Assembly (NCBI GenBank): GCA_030248295.1
Contig: JASANH010001725.1
Span: 372,001-436,000, forward strand
From: Mesodorylaimus sp. YZB2_4
Taxonomy: Eukaryota > Nematoda > Enoplea > Dorylaimida > Dorylaimidae
Direction: 5' to 3'
DNA: 64,000 nt
A program made the translations under genes and the position numbers. Position 1 is the stretch's first letter. The number at the start of each line of letters is the position of its first letter. This document shows positions 21,521-32,203 of the stretch, piece after piece. The notes beneath the pieces were generated by a model. The model had not been told where the DNA came from. It did no database searches and was given only the letters and a program-made list of their open reading frames with translations.

Positions 21521-24500
21521 TTACTTGTTCTTCTCCCGTAGTTTCGCACCTTGACCACCGAATGGTACGAATTTCTCTCCGTCCTAGAAAAACACAATGT
21601 CAGGTGGCATGCAAGGGAAGTAACCGGAACAGCAATATACTTCGGGGGCAACCACCTTTGGTTTCGGAGTGCGATTAAACGTCAGACTGCCCGGCACGTA
21701 GTCGTAGTTTGGAATACCTCTGAAAAATCGTAATAGGGGATTGGGTTTGGTGGATGGAAATGGCTGCAGTTATGGTGGAACCGATCCCCACTCCCACGTG
21801 TATCGAGTACTCAACGGCAGGGACGGATGCTAATGTTCTTGTACGGGGCGGGGCAGATCAGACCATACAGACACTGGATCATGATTGCCACCCATACCTT
21901 CGCCTCGGCTCACCCATTGCCGTTCGTGCACCCGACGGCACTTTGGGAGATGTGTCCATCGCATCTTTGTAAACCGTCGACACCGATTTCTTCTTTCCAT
22001 CCAGTCGCATCCCTTCACCAGAGAAGGGCTGAAAAATCTAATTTTAACTAGACTCAAAATAGGGTTTTAGAAGCTCATACCCGAAAACCAGCTTCCTCAG
22101 CCGGAATATCGATTGGCTATAAGCAAAGGCACTGCTGTGTATGAAGCTATAGGGTACAGGACAATGACGTACTGGCGTCGTCAGTTCTTTCGGCTTCGTA
22201 GTCTGATGCTGCGGCTCGCTGTATCCAACTGGTGCGTCGAATTCCACCTGAAGTGACAACGTGTGGGGACACTAAAAACCAGCACAACATCTGCTCTTAC
22301 ATTCATATCGCATTCAATAATCGACACAGCATTGGCTGGTTTCAAATCTTGGACCAAGATTTCGTAGCTCTGAAATAAGACAGACAGTTAGGGTTGACCA
22401 CGCAGCAGGGGGGGGGGGCTTACCTTGTTGTTATACTCCACGGCTATCACGTCTCCTTTAGTCAAGCAGGCGTAGCCACGTAACTTTATCTCAAGCCTGT
22501 AAAGGAGCAGACACTTGTGACTTCCCGCTGGCGATTACCAGCCCAGACTTACACAGCTCGATGATTCGAAATGTCCAAGAAATCTGCGCTTTGGGGCTTG
22601 AATTTGACGTAAGTGGCGGTGGGTAGAGTGGTGTACTCGATTTGGACCATGTCGTTTTCGTTCAAGAGAAGGTTTTGCATCATCTAGAGAGAAAGCCTAA
22701 TCAGTTTGCACAACAGCCGGTTTGTCGGCGAACCTGAGGGCAGGTGTAAAGAGGGTGTCAGGGTGAAAGAACACTTGGCAGAGCTGGGATTTGAACATAA
22801 ACCGTTCGAATAATAAATGCAAATAGGAAGTGTTAGGATAGGCAGAAAGCAATGTTTTTACAAATATACGATGAGGTGCGCGTCACTAACCACTCCATAC
22901 CCCAGAGAATAAAGCCAATGATGGCATACACATAAGTAGGCCGCGGTCTCATCGTCAGCTGGTCAAGGAGTTGGTCTCGCAGTGCTTGGGTTAGTAACCC
23001 TGACCTTGCTAGCTCAGTAATCCAGTAAGAGGGAGCTGGTCTTCGACGGCTACTCACCCCGCTATCGTCAAAGGCGGACGCCGAACGAGTAGACAATCAG
23101 GAAGCTGGTCCAGGAACACCAGACGAGTTGAAGCCACCCTTCCGCGCTATCATCTAAGATGCTGGTGCTGGCGCAAGACGCCCTCAGCGGAGGTGCTCCT
23201 AGTGTACAGTAGACGCCAGAGGGAACCTGCTGTGAAAGGGTGGTGTGGTGGTGCTCTCGCACCAAAACTATCTCGGCAGATTTTGAAAAATGAGTGGGCA
23301 CTATAACAGATACATTGGCAAGGGCCGAGTGTAATTCCAAGGCTCCCCATGCCGATTTTGAGGGATAGAGCGCAGGGCCGGCCGGCAGGAACGCGCGTTT
23401 CTGTATTTCTTAACGTGTTTCCCACGTCTTCAAATTTGATCAATTTTTCTCGCTTTTTCGCCATTTTTACTTTGCTAGCCCTGAGAGGTCGTCAAAAGTC
23501 GAGCCAACACTCGCGTACTAATTTGGTTCGCCATAGACCCATCCCCACACAATAGCACTCACCCAGTGGGGCATATAGCATCGGCCTTCTTCTTGATGGA
23601 ATTCGAAGACACCGCAATGAGTCGTGCGCTGGCGAGCCGCGTCCGGGTTGGTCACTTTGAACAGCAATGGGTAGGTGATGTGTAACCGAGCTGAAAGGAT
23701 TGGTCAGAATAAATCACATTGATGACAAACATGAGATCACTTACTCAACCAGTCCAAAGCGCTCTGAGGCAACAGAACTGAAAAAAGAAGGAAATAGTCG
23801 TTTGTGAGGACAGCACAACCTAATGCTTCCATACGAGATAAATTTAGATTGCACCCTGTCCTGGGAGGGGGAAGAAACAATAATTCATACCCTCACATAG
23901 GTTTCTAAATGTAATTTTTGAGGGGTCTGGCCAGGTTTCAAGCCATTTGGTGCCCAGCAACGTTTTTCCTTGAGCCTACGATGGCCACGACGAGACTATG
24001 ACCTTGGGGGGGGGGGGGAGGAGGCGGAGGGCGGCGTGAAAACTCAAATATGGGGGGGGGGGGTAGTCAAGGAAACACGGCACATTTCTTATCCGTCACC
24101 TGATTACAGTTTGCCCCCCAGCACCGGCTCAACATGCAGTACCCAGGCTTCGGTCAATAATTTGGGTGTCTCCAAGCCCCGCACATATGGCAACAAAGTC
24201 TGACAAAGCTTAGGTTTTCAAAGCTCTCTGTCCGGCCACTCCCACGGCTATCTGGGGAAGCCAGTGTACCTGAGCTATGCTTTGCTGTACCAAAAGACTC
24301 ATCAGTCCACTTCGAAGGGCTAACCTGCATGACAGAGCAGGAGCAGAGATTCCTTGTCAGACTGCCCACCGTCGACCACTTACCCTTCCCGCTTGTATTC
24401 ATCTCGTGCAACTTTTCCATGGAAATATCACCCCCGTAGAACATCGTCGAGTTGACCCGATATTGCGCGTTGAATGGACGCATTTCTTGGGGAAAAAACG

Positions 24501-24693
24501 GGCCGCCCAAATGGAACTAAAAAGACACAAATCAGGAAAATACATAGGCGCCGAAAATGGTGCCTATAAGAAAATACGTATTCCCTCAAATTGATATCAA
24601 GTTGTGGAAATATTTCGGGCAAATATTATGATCCAAGTGGAAAGCTAAATTACCAAAGGAGAAATTAATCATTTTAATTAACAAACTTACCAT
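21521..24693 (-). CDS. UFD1: UFD1, ubiquitin-binding cofactor of p97/VCP, 317 aa
   Basis: With NPL4 it hands ubiquitinated substrates to the p97 unfoldase, including in ER-associated degradation. Exons: 24691-24693, 24384-24516, 23745-23777, 23563-23690, 22553-22683, 22424-22496, 22301-22369, 22173-22247, 22081-22116, 21898-22028, 21641-21719, 21521-21583; open throughout, against 307 aa in human. Family marks in order: FNAQYRV, LLPQSALDWL, LHITYPLLFKVTN, THCGVFEF, MPHWMMQNLLL, KFKPQSADFLDI, ACLTKGDVIAVEYN, VSIIECDMNVEFDAPVGY, then the C-terminal p97/NPL4-binding part with FSGEGMRLDGKK and GIPNYDYVPG. The first coding exon appears to be the ATG alone, followed directly by a GTAAGT donor; this start is inferred. 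A foldback transposon sits 244 bases upstream. Confidence 0.93.
22684..23562 (-). other. Large intron of UFD1
   Basis: An 879-base intron between the exons ending MPHW and beginning MMQNLLL. It contains short minus-strand frames without recognisable motifs. Nothing else can be supported. Confidence 0.6.
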
Positions 24694-24936
24694 TCTGAGA
24701 ATCACTTTCAATAAGTCTGTCAGCACGATTTCTTATATTACTCAATCAGTTTCAATCGAAAACGTAAAAGGCATCGTCACGTTGACTCTGCCGCTCCTCG
24801 CAGACAACCGCAGGTGTCGCCCCAATCGCGCCACGACCCCGCCCTCCCCGGCCTTCCGCTCACCGAGCACTTTTCCATTGAAACTGGGATAGCTATTCTC
24901 GAATGTACACTATTACTGTCACTGTTTTCCTGTCAA

Positions 24937-25352
24937 GGCCCGTTCAGACTTCGGTGTGTTTGTGTGATTGTGGAAGTGGGGAGGTGTGGTTGTGAAAGTT
25001 TTTTGCTTCCCGCTAGAAGCAGACATCGCCCAGTGTGGTTTGGGTTGGAAAAGTGTGGTTGTGACAACACGGCAGTCTGGGAGAGCGAAATCACGAAAAC
25101 TTGGTGTGGTGGGGAAAGCACTTCCACAACTGGTGTGATTGTTGTGGTGTGTTTCGTGCAGAGATTTCGCAAATCTCTGAAGTAACCACACCCGGCTTGT
25201 TTCCCACAACCACAACTCTCCTAGAAACCCACCACACAAACACAAACACACCTGAAGTTCGAATAGACTTCTCGCACTTCCACAATCACACTTTCACAAC
25301 CACACCTCCCCACTTCCACAATCACACAAACACACCGAAGTCTGAACGGGCC
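24937..25352. mobile_element. Foldback MITE with 63-bp perfect terminal inverted repeats
   Basis: The 416-bp element begins GGCCCGTTCAGACTTCGG and ends with its exact complement. The arms are identical for 63 bp (24937-24999 against 25290-25352). Internal GTGTGGTTGTG-type repeats extend the palindrome imperfectly towards the middle. No coding capacity. The flanks (TCAA and TTCA) do not show a clear target duplication, so the superfamily is open. It lies in the UFD1 upstream region. Confidence 0.85.
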
Positions 25353-26479
25353 TTCACCGAGTCTAATTTTACAGTCACTGATCGTGAGTGTTGGTACGAA
25401 ATCGCATTCTCAAAAAACTTCGTCGAGATAACGGGGGGGGGGGTGACTAGGAAAAAAACCGCCTCGATACCTTTTCCAGCGAGATCTAATGAAGGTGTTT
25501 CATGCGAATGATACACATCCATCATTGTCAACGGCCCTAAACTTCATGACTATCGTTGTTGGATGGCCAGGATCTGCTAACGAAGCAGTTATCCTGGGTT
25601 AAGGTGATTTGTGGGTAACATGGAGGGTGACTATCGACTAGACCATGCTATGTTGCGTAACTTGGCCAAAGAACAACAAGCGAGAATTTCCAAGAGATAT
25701 TGAGCCCGGGGAAATCATGATAACATTAGATAGCAGCTGATATGACACATGTCGCAAGCTAATGTGCTACACTTGCTGATTGACGGGCCGTTTGGGATCA
25801 CAGTTTATTAGGGCATACAATCTGATCGGTCTCATTTAATCAAAGCAGATCTAAACTCTTTCTGCATAAAACTTTGCTGAAGAGTTAGGCAAGTAATCTA
25901 ATTCTTTTATCTGCTTGTTTTTACACGTATATATGGTTCCTTTTGTAGAATTAAGATCAACCTAACACTGCCGCGAACTGGGATACCGAGCGAGCTCTAA
26001 GTCATCATTTTTTGGGGGCAGGGCCCGCTGTTTTGTTCTTTTGTCTTCATTTTGTACGCCCTCTGCTTCTTGCGGATTTAAGTTCAGCTTCCTCGTGTCT
26101 TCTTGAAGGTGCCTGGTAAACATTTCTTTTATTCTGCCGGAATTTGTCGGGGCTTGCAATAGTAACGGTTGGCGTACTGTATATGCACAAAAGCACAGAT
26201 GGACCCTGCTGAACGCTAGTTTAGTTACCATGTTTCTGTATCGCCCATGCTGTCCCGTAATTATCATACGGCAGCAAGCCTATTTAACCAGTCATCAGTC
26301 TTCCTAGGTTGAGTCGTCTAGGCTGGTAAATAGAAGAGGCACTGTGCGCCATTGAAACTGCGCTTTCACGCTGACCCCAACTTCCCGTCCACCAAGATTT
26401 GTTTCTAGAATAGCACGATTCCGTTAGGCCTTTCTCCACTTACCTCACTGGAATATTAGGGTGAGCTCGCGCGGAAATG

Positions 26480-26890
26480 TTACGCTCACCTCATGGTAAA
26501 TTTAGGGATGACCTCAATAGGTTTTTCCGGTCAGCTCACTATTTTCAAGCCAACTTTCGAGAATGAGCTGAAAGGATCCATCGAGGTGACCGTATCTCCC
26601 GCTCATATCTCCGTGCAACTGACGATGAGCTCTGCAGAAACAGGCCTAATTTTAGCGCAATTTTCGAAGACCCAGGTGACCGGATCTCGGTGATCAGCTG
26701 CACTATTCTCGAAAGCTCGCTGGATTTAGGTGAGCTGAAAGTAAAAATCCGCGTATGGGCCCGTACTATTTCCAGGCGATATCACAGTGCAACTCAATTG
26801 AGCTCGCCAGAAACAGGCCTAACTTTTTAGCACCATTCTCGAAAAAAGTTTAGGCGAACGGGATATCACGGTGAGCGGGCAGCAGTGGGA
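26480..26890. repeat. Degenerate tandem repeat block
   Basis: A segment beginning GAAACAGGCCTAA and running through ATTCTCGAAA / TTTTCGAAG to GGTGA(C/G)C recurs with a spacing of about 175 bases (about 26637 and 26812). GGTGAGCTC-like words recur across the block. It looks like an old minisatellite. Confidence 0.5.
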
Positions 26891-27884
26891 AGCGCTTGTT
26901 TGCACGCGAACCAGGCACACTCCATTGATCAAACTGTCAATCCGTTGCCTATCGGTTGTAGAACGCGCAAAACATGGTCGTAAATAGCGTGCAGTGCACG
27001 GAGTTGTGGTGATGGTGGCTATGTGTGGTTGCAATAGTGAGGATGCACAGCATAACCTAACTCGTTGGTCAAACTCTCAATAATGCAATTCACATCTGTG
27101 GAGGGTGTCCGACGAGTACTCTCTTTGGTAGAGTATCCATTTTTATGGTTCCATGGAGGTTTTGACGTGTCCGGGTCGCGTGACTGGCCAGTCGCTTTCC
27201 TCAAGAGTTTGGTTGTCATGAAAAAATCCTGAAAATCTGGAAATTGACCTCCGAGCTGTAATTCCATGTGTGATGCGAAAGAACAAAGCTGACACATAGA
27301 TCCATGCTGGAACCATGGCCGTTTATGGGAAGCATACCATCATGGCTTACATGTGCGCCACTGTGTCTGCACATTGCAGTGCGTCTTAAAAAACGCTGAC
27401 CAAAATCATACAGGAAAGCAAGCGAAGTATCGAAAAGATAACTGTAAAAGTAATTCATGAACATATCGTTCATATTGGGGCCATTCATTAAGGATGTCCA
27501 CCCTACCCCAAGAATGGGGACTGGCGCAAAGTAAAGGTCCAATTTTCAACAATTGGCGTGAGGCAAAATATCAACATTTATCAACAGTGAATATTGGATG
27601 TAGAATAACCAATATTAAAATCGACTATCAGATACAAACAGTGATCCAAAGCCGCCTCATCGGGGCTCAGGTGACGTAGAGTGCAGAGGAAACGAAAATA
27701 GGCACCTTATCTTGACAGTAAGACGCCATTCACCCTTATCGTTAGGCTGGAATACAAAACGCGCGGTGACTGTACGCTGCAGGGAAAGAGCAATGGCATA
27801 CCGAGACAGGCCCACCTAAATGACCGCGCCGGTAACTTTTCTTTTATCGATTATGTAGCGATACGATCCAGAATCGAACATAAG

Positions 27885-28175
27885 ATTTATAGCAGTTTTG
27901 TAGAGCTGGAAATTCTCTACAACTTTCGTGCCGGGATCAAAGGTGGTCGTCGCAGAAAATTTCGAGAAAATCGGCAAAAACCATTTTCCCACGTTAAAGA
28001 AATCATCGATTATCTAACGATCGGATGAAAAATCGAGAAAAAATTTCATGCATCCTTATAGAGCTCGAAATTCTGCATAAGTTTCATGTTGGGATCGAGG
28101 GCGGTCGTAGGTGAAAATTTTGAGAAAATCGACGAAAACCGCGTTTCCTGTGCCAAGAAGTCACGGACGGACGGA
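27885..28175. repeat. Two diverged tandem copies, period about 159 bp
   Basis: TAGAGCTGGAAATTCT at about 27901 and TAGAGCTCGAAATTCT at about 28060 begin two matching segments. Both continue with GGGATC(A/G)A(A/G)GG(T/C)GGTCGT and GAGAAAATCG(G/A)C(A/G)AAAACC. No coding sense. Confidence 0.6.
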
Positions 28176-28910
28176 CGCTTGGCTTTTAGTATTCTAGAAG
28201 AAGATGGCATCTCGTCTATCCCGTCATTTTGAGGATCAAAATCTAATTCTGGCAATCTTTAGGCAAGCTGTGCAAAACTGCACAAGCAGCGACATCTGCA
28301 TTATTCATGGTCGCGCCGTTTCACGCACGCCATGCATAGGAACTCTTCTAGCAGGTGAAACGTGGGTGCACTACTGAGACCCCGAAAAAAAGCAAGGCAG
28401 TGGACAGTGGACGCGCAGGGAATCTCCTCCTCTGCCGATCAACTTTCACTCGTAGATCGGGCAAGATTATGGCCTCAGTCTTTTTGGGACTCGGGAGGAT
28501 ACTTCGTCCTCCGGGGCACACATCTGCCATCTTCATTCAACCATTCCATTTTTTACGCTTATGTTCTCATACCAAGCGAATGTCATATTTTACATCGCGG
28601 ATTAGTTTAAGCTGCTTCCCGCCTAGTTTTTCGCGCCACCAGGGTTCTCGCCCTTTTCCGGCGACAAAAGTTTTGAGTATGGGTTTTTACGGTTGCCCTA
28701 ACAATTTTCGCGCGGTGGCCGAATCCGGTGACCAGAAACAGTTTGACAAAATGATGGTCATTTACGGTCAGCTTAGCAGAAAACAGGTCGCCGGGATGAA
28801 AATGGCGCCGTAAAAGCTTTCGAGAATACTGCTACAGTTCTCAATCGACTACTGTCAATCACTGTCCATCAATCGTACCGTAAATTGTTAATAAATACAG
28901 ATTATTCAAG

Positions 28911-30960
28911 ATGATCAAATTTTCGAAGGACGAGGAAAAGTATATCGCGGACTTCTATTTGAAATACTCTCCAATTTTAAAAGGTACGAGTCGAACGGAG
29001 TCTCAAAATAACAAGCGTAGCGTATTGTATGACTGATCGATAATCTCAATAAACGTAATCCGGACAGCCCGAAAACGATCGATCAAGTCAAGGATAAGAT
29101 AACCTATATGCAAAGTCGAGCGACAAAAAAGAATGCTGCCGACAAGGCGGGCGTAAAGAATCTCGATCGTCTAACGTCATTGATCAAAAATTTATTAGCG
29201 CATTTGGTGGACTAAAAAGTGGTGGCAATCCCTATCAGTCGCCTGAACCATCGATCGAGTCGCGCCAGTTACACCTAGATGTTTTGCAGGCGCAATTGGA
29301 AGCCGCCCGAGCCAGCGAAAAAGCTAGTCAATCTATTCAAGGAGCAGCTAATAAGATAATTGAAACTGTGCAGAAGCTGAGCGGAATTCTGAATAATGTC
29401 AATGCGGTTTTGCAGCTAATGGATGCATATTACTAAGAAGGCCATGATTGTTCAACCGCAGCCAGTTACAATCAGCCTCAGGAACAACCAGCAGAGAGTG
29501 ACAATTGACTTGTAGTGCACACAAAATGATGGTCACAAATGGTGTGCACGCAGTGGTGGTGGTTATGTACGGCTGCAGTGTTGTTGAAGTATAACCAAAC
29601 TTAATACAGAGTTTTTGAAAGCAGCAAACACTCAAAATGCAAACCTACAGTACGTTTTAAACTCAAAACTGTGCAAGCTATTACATTTCTTAGGCGTACT
29701 GTACGATAATCAACACTCACGTAACGGGGGTTAAGGAAAATCTTCCAAGCGAGCGTTGCAAAATCTTCAATTTGCCCAAGCCTGATAGGAAGGTTTATTC
29801 CTGCAGAGTATCGATCACTGAGTTCCTAATTCCCCAACCCCTTGGGCGCCTCTCTCTTCGCGAGCATTAGCCTTGCGCGATGCTCCTATCGAAGTGCCTG
29901 CGCCGCACCCTCGTGGCGCAGGAAAGGCCAGTCAACACCAAAAGATCCTTTACGAGCAGACCTACGCGATTCTCACAGCCCTTCTTCCCAACAAATCCGC
30001 CATTCCAACCTCCGGGCTCTCCTCATGTTCCAGTATTAATCAAAGAAAAACAAGTACCGCAAAGGCCCCTTGAGAGATGCTTCGAGCCCTGGCCCCACGA
30101 AAGGTCCACGAGGGAGCGTATCCACCATCCAGTCTTCTCCTGTCCCACCGCAACATCCAAGCATTCTCCCCTACGCAAAGTCAACAGCACTCTCCGACCA
30201 GACACGGTTGGTCGATAGTAGTAATTAGCACTTCGTCTATCTCGACATTTTGCAGATCAACATCATTCTCTCCATCTTCACCAAGTTGTGAGACTGCAAA
30301 GCGGTATCATCTGCATTGTCCATGGACTGTGTAACCAGCACTCCTAGGGGGTCGTCTCTCATGGCTGGGCGAGGCGCCAGGTCATCTCATCGGATCGAAG
30401 CTAGCCTCTCAGTCTGGTTTTCCAGAGCCTCGCTTCTCCCCCGCCTAAGCGCGCTGGTTACAACTGACAATAAGGTAATTGGGTGCATTGATAGCACTCA
30501 CATTGCTGTCGGTTCACTATCTGAAAATCCTGAGCGAAAATCGTAAAAGGTACACGCCGATCGACGCCTAAGTCGCATGTTACCACTGTAAATTCAAAAA
30601 TATTGTTACTAGATGGCCAGGTTCGGCTCATGTCAAAGTCGTTTGTGGGAGGGCGAGTATCGACGAGGTATCATTTTGGGCGACAGCGCTTGCCCACGTT
30701 GAGGGTGACAATGGACTCCATACAAGGATCCTGTGGATGGGGCAGCGCAAAAAAAGCATAATGCCGCTCAAAAAAGAAAACTGGTGAGAATTGAAAATGC
30801 CGTCGATCAGTGGAAGCGACGATTCGGCTTGTTTCGTTTCGAGGCGAGGCGATCTCTGAAAAACGTGTGGATTGATACGATCAGCAACGTGTGCTGTGCT
30901 GGGTAACTCAGCAAGGCTGGAACATGCCAGAATTTCTTGGAGATAATGCTGATTCATCCA
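28911..30960 (+). mobile_element. Degenerate PIF/Harbinger transposon with both genes broken
   Basis: Two parts. At 28911-29436, interrupted frames encode a Myb/SANT-like regulator: start MIKFSKDEEKYIADFYLKY, then NLNKRNPDSPKTIDQVKDKI, then a helical C-terminal part (SGGNPYQSPEPSIESRQLHL ... LQLMDAYY). At about 30470-30720, fragments of a DDE nuclease appear in different frames: IGCIDSTHIAVGS, RWPGSAHVKVV and GIILGDSACP, matching the family's GCIDGTH, RWPGSVHD and GDSGYP motifs in order. PIF/Harbinger elements normally carry exactly these two genes. Stops and frameshifts make it inactive. I could not place its ends. Confidence 0.65.
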
Positions 30961-30969
30961 TGCGTTCTT

Positions 30970-32115
30970 GAGATATGGTCATCTATTTGAAAGTGGGTCA
31001 GAGAAATTACAAATTTGACAAATTTTGCGCATCAGTCTGTCATCAAGTTTTTAACAAAAGAAGGCTTGAAGCCGACAGAAATTAGCGATCGTATTGTCTT
31101 ATCGTTAGTCTACGGCAATAATGCACCTAAATTGCCGTCAGTGAAAAAGTGGTCTGCTTTGCTCAAACATGGGGGGAGAATCGATTGAAGATGACCCAAG
31201 ATCTGGACGACCAACTGAGGCGACACCGGCCAACAAATGCGATGTTGTGGCAAAGATTGGGAAAGAAGACCTTCGAACAGACATTGTGGGGATAGCGGAG
31301 GAAATGGGCATTTCAGTGGGTAGCGTTGAAACAATTTTACAGAGAAATTGAATTTATCCAAGGTTGCGTGATGTGTGCCAAAAGACCTGGCAAACGTGAG
31401 AAGAGTTCAAACGTCAAAGGAGCTTCTGACAAGGATCGCGGCTGATCCAGATGATTTTTATGAAAGAACGGTTATGGATGATGAAGCCTAGACTAACCAC
31501 TTTGATCAGAGTCAGAACACGAATCGATACAGTGGCTGCCAAAGGGTGCACATCCGCCAAAAATTTCGCGTTCAGCAGTCATTGGGCGAGGTCATGTCAA
31601 CAACTTTTTTAAAATTGAAACGGAATGTTTAATTATATGCCACTCAAGACCACAATCACTGGGCAATATTTTGCTGATGTTATCCGCCGATTGCGTGAAG
31701 AGATCAAAGCGAAACGGCGCGGGATGTTGAAAAAGAAGGTGCTGCTCCTGATTGACAATGCGCCCGTCCACAAAGCGCGCGTTGCTCAGGCTGCCATCGA
31801 TGAATGCGGATTCGAACAAATCGCTCATCCGCCGTACAGTCCAGACCTGGCACCCAGCGATTATTACCTATTCGGAAAACTCAAAAAAAGTTTACGTGGC
31901 TAGAGATTTTCGAGTGATGAGGAAGTGAAACCAGCGACTGAAGCGTTTTTTGAGGGGTGTGAGTAATATTTTTTTACGGGTATGCACGCGGTGCACCAAA
32001 GTTTAAACAAGCGCATTGGTCTCAGGGGATGTTATGTCGAAAATAAATAAGCATTACCTTGTACAGGTTCAATTAAAATGTGGTCAGGCTACGAACTTTT
32101 TGAACTCCCCTCGAG
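30970..32115 (+). mobile_element. Degenerate mariner transposon
   Basis: Transposase fragments lie in order over several frames: a helix-turn-helix part (GESIEDDPRSGRPTEATPA ... EEMGISVGSVETIL, 31169-31351), a remnant of the first catalytic Asp region (VMDDEA, followed by a stop codon), and LLIDNAPVHKA ... HPPYSPDLAPSDYYLF (31740-31880). The last two aspartates are separated by 34 residues, the mariner D34D spacing. A conserved tail (TGMHAVHQSLNKRIGLRGCY) follows, then possible 3' terminal repeat sequence near 32086-32115 (GGCTACGAACTTTTTGAAC). I found no matching 5' end. Inactive. Confidence 0.85.
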
Positions 32116-32203
32116 ATTAAAGTGGCCGAGCAATGCATGTTCTCCATCTACAGTACATCATCACCAACCCTGTGAGCACACTCAGAGCAGAACCCGCGAC
32201 AGC

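Larger units (their letters stand above)
25353..28910. other. Repeat-rich intergenic stretch
   Basis: No intact gene. Near 25558-25590 a short frame reads GWPGSANEAVI, resembling the RWPGS(V)HD motif of PIF/Harbinger transposases and possibly a decayed copy. Two degenerate repeat blocks are listed separately. Other open frames carry no known motif. Confidence 0.5.

Noticed and set aside
29842-30334. Several overlapping plus-strand frames read as a separate gene
   Set aside because: Low-complexity Ser/Pro-rich translations in shifting frames; more likely decayed Harbinger sequence.
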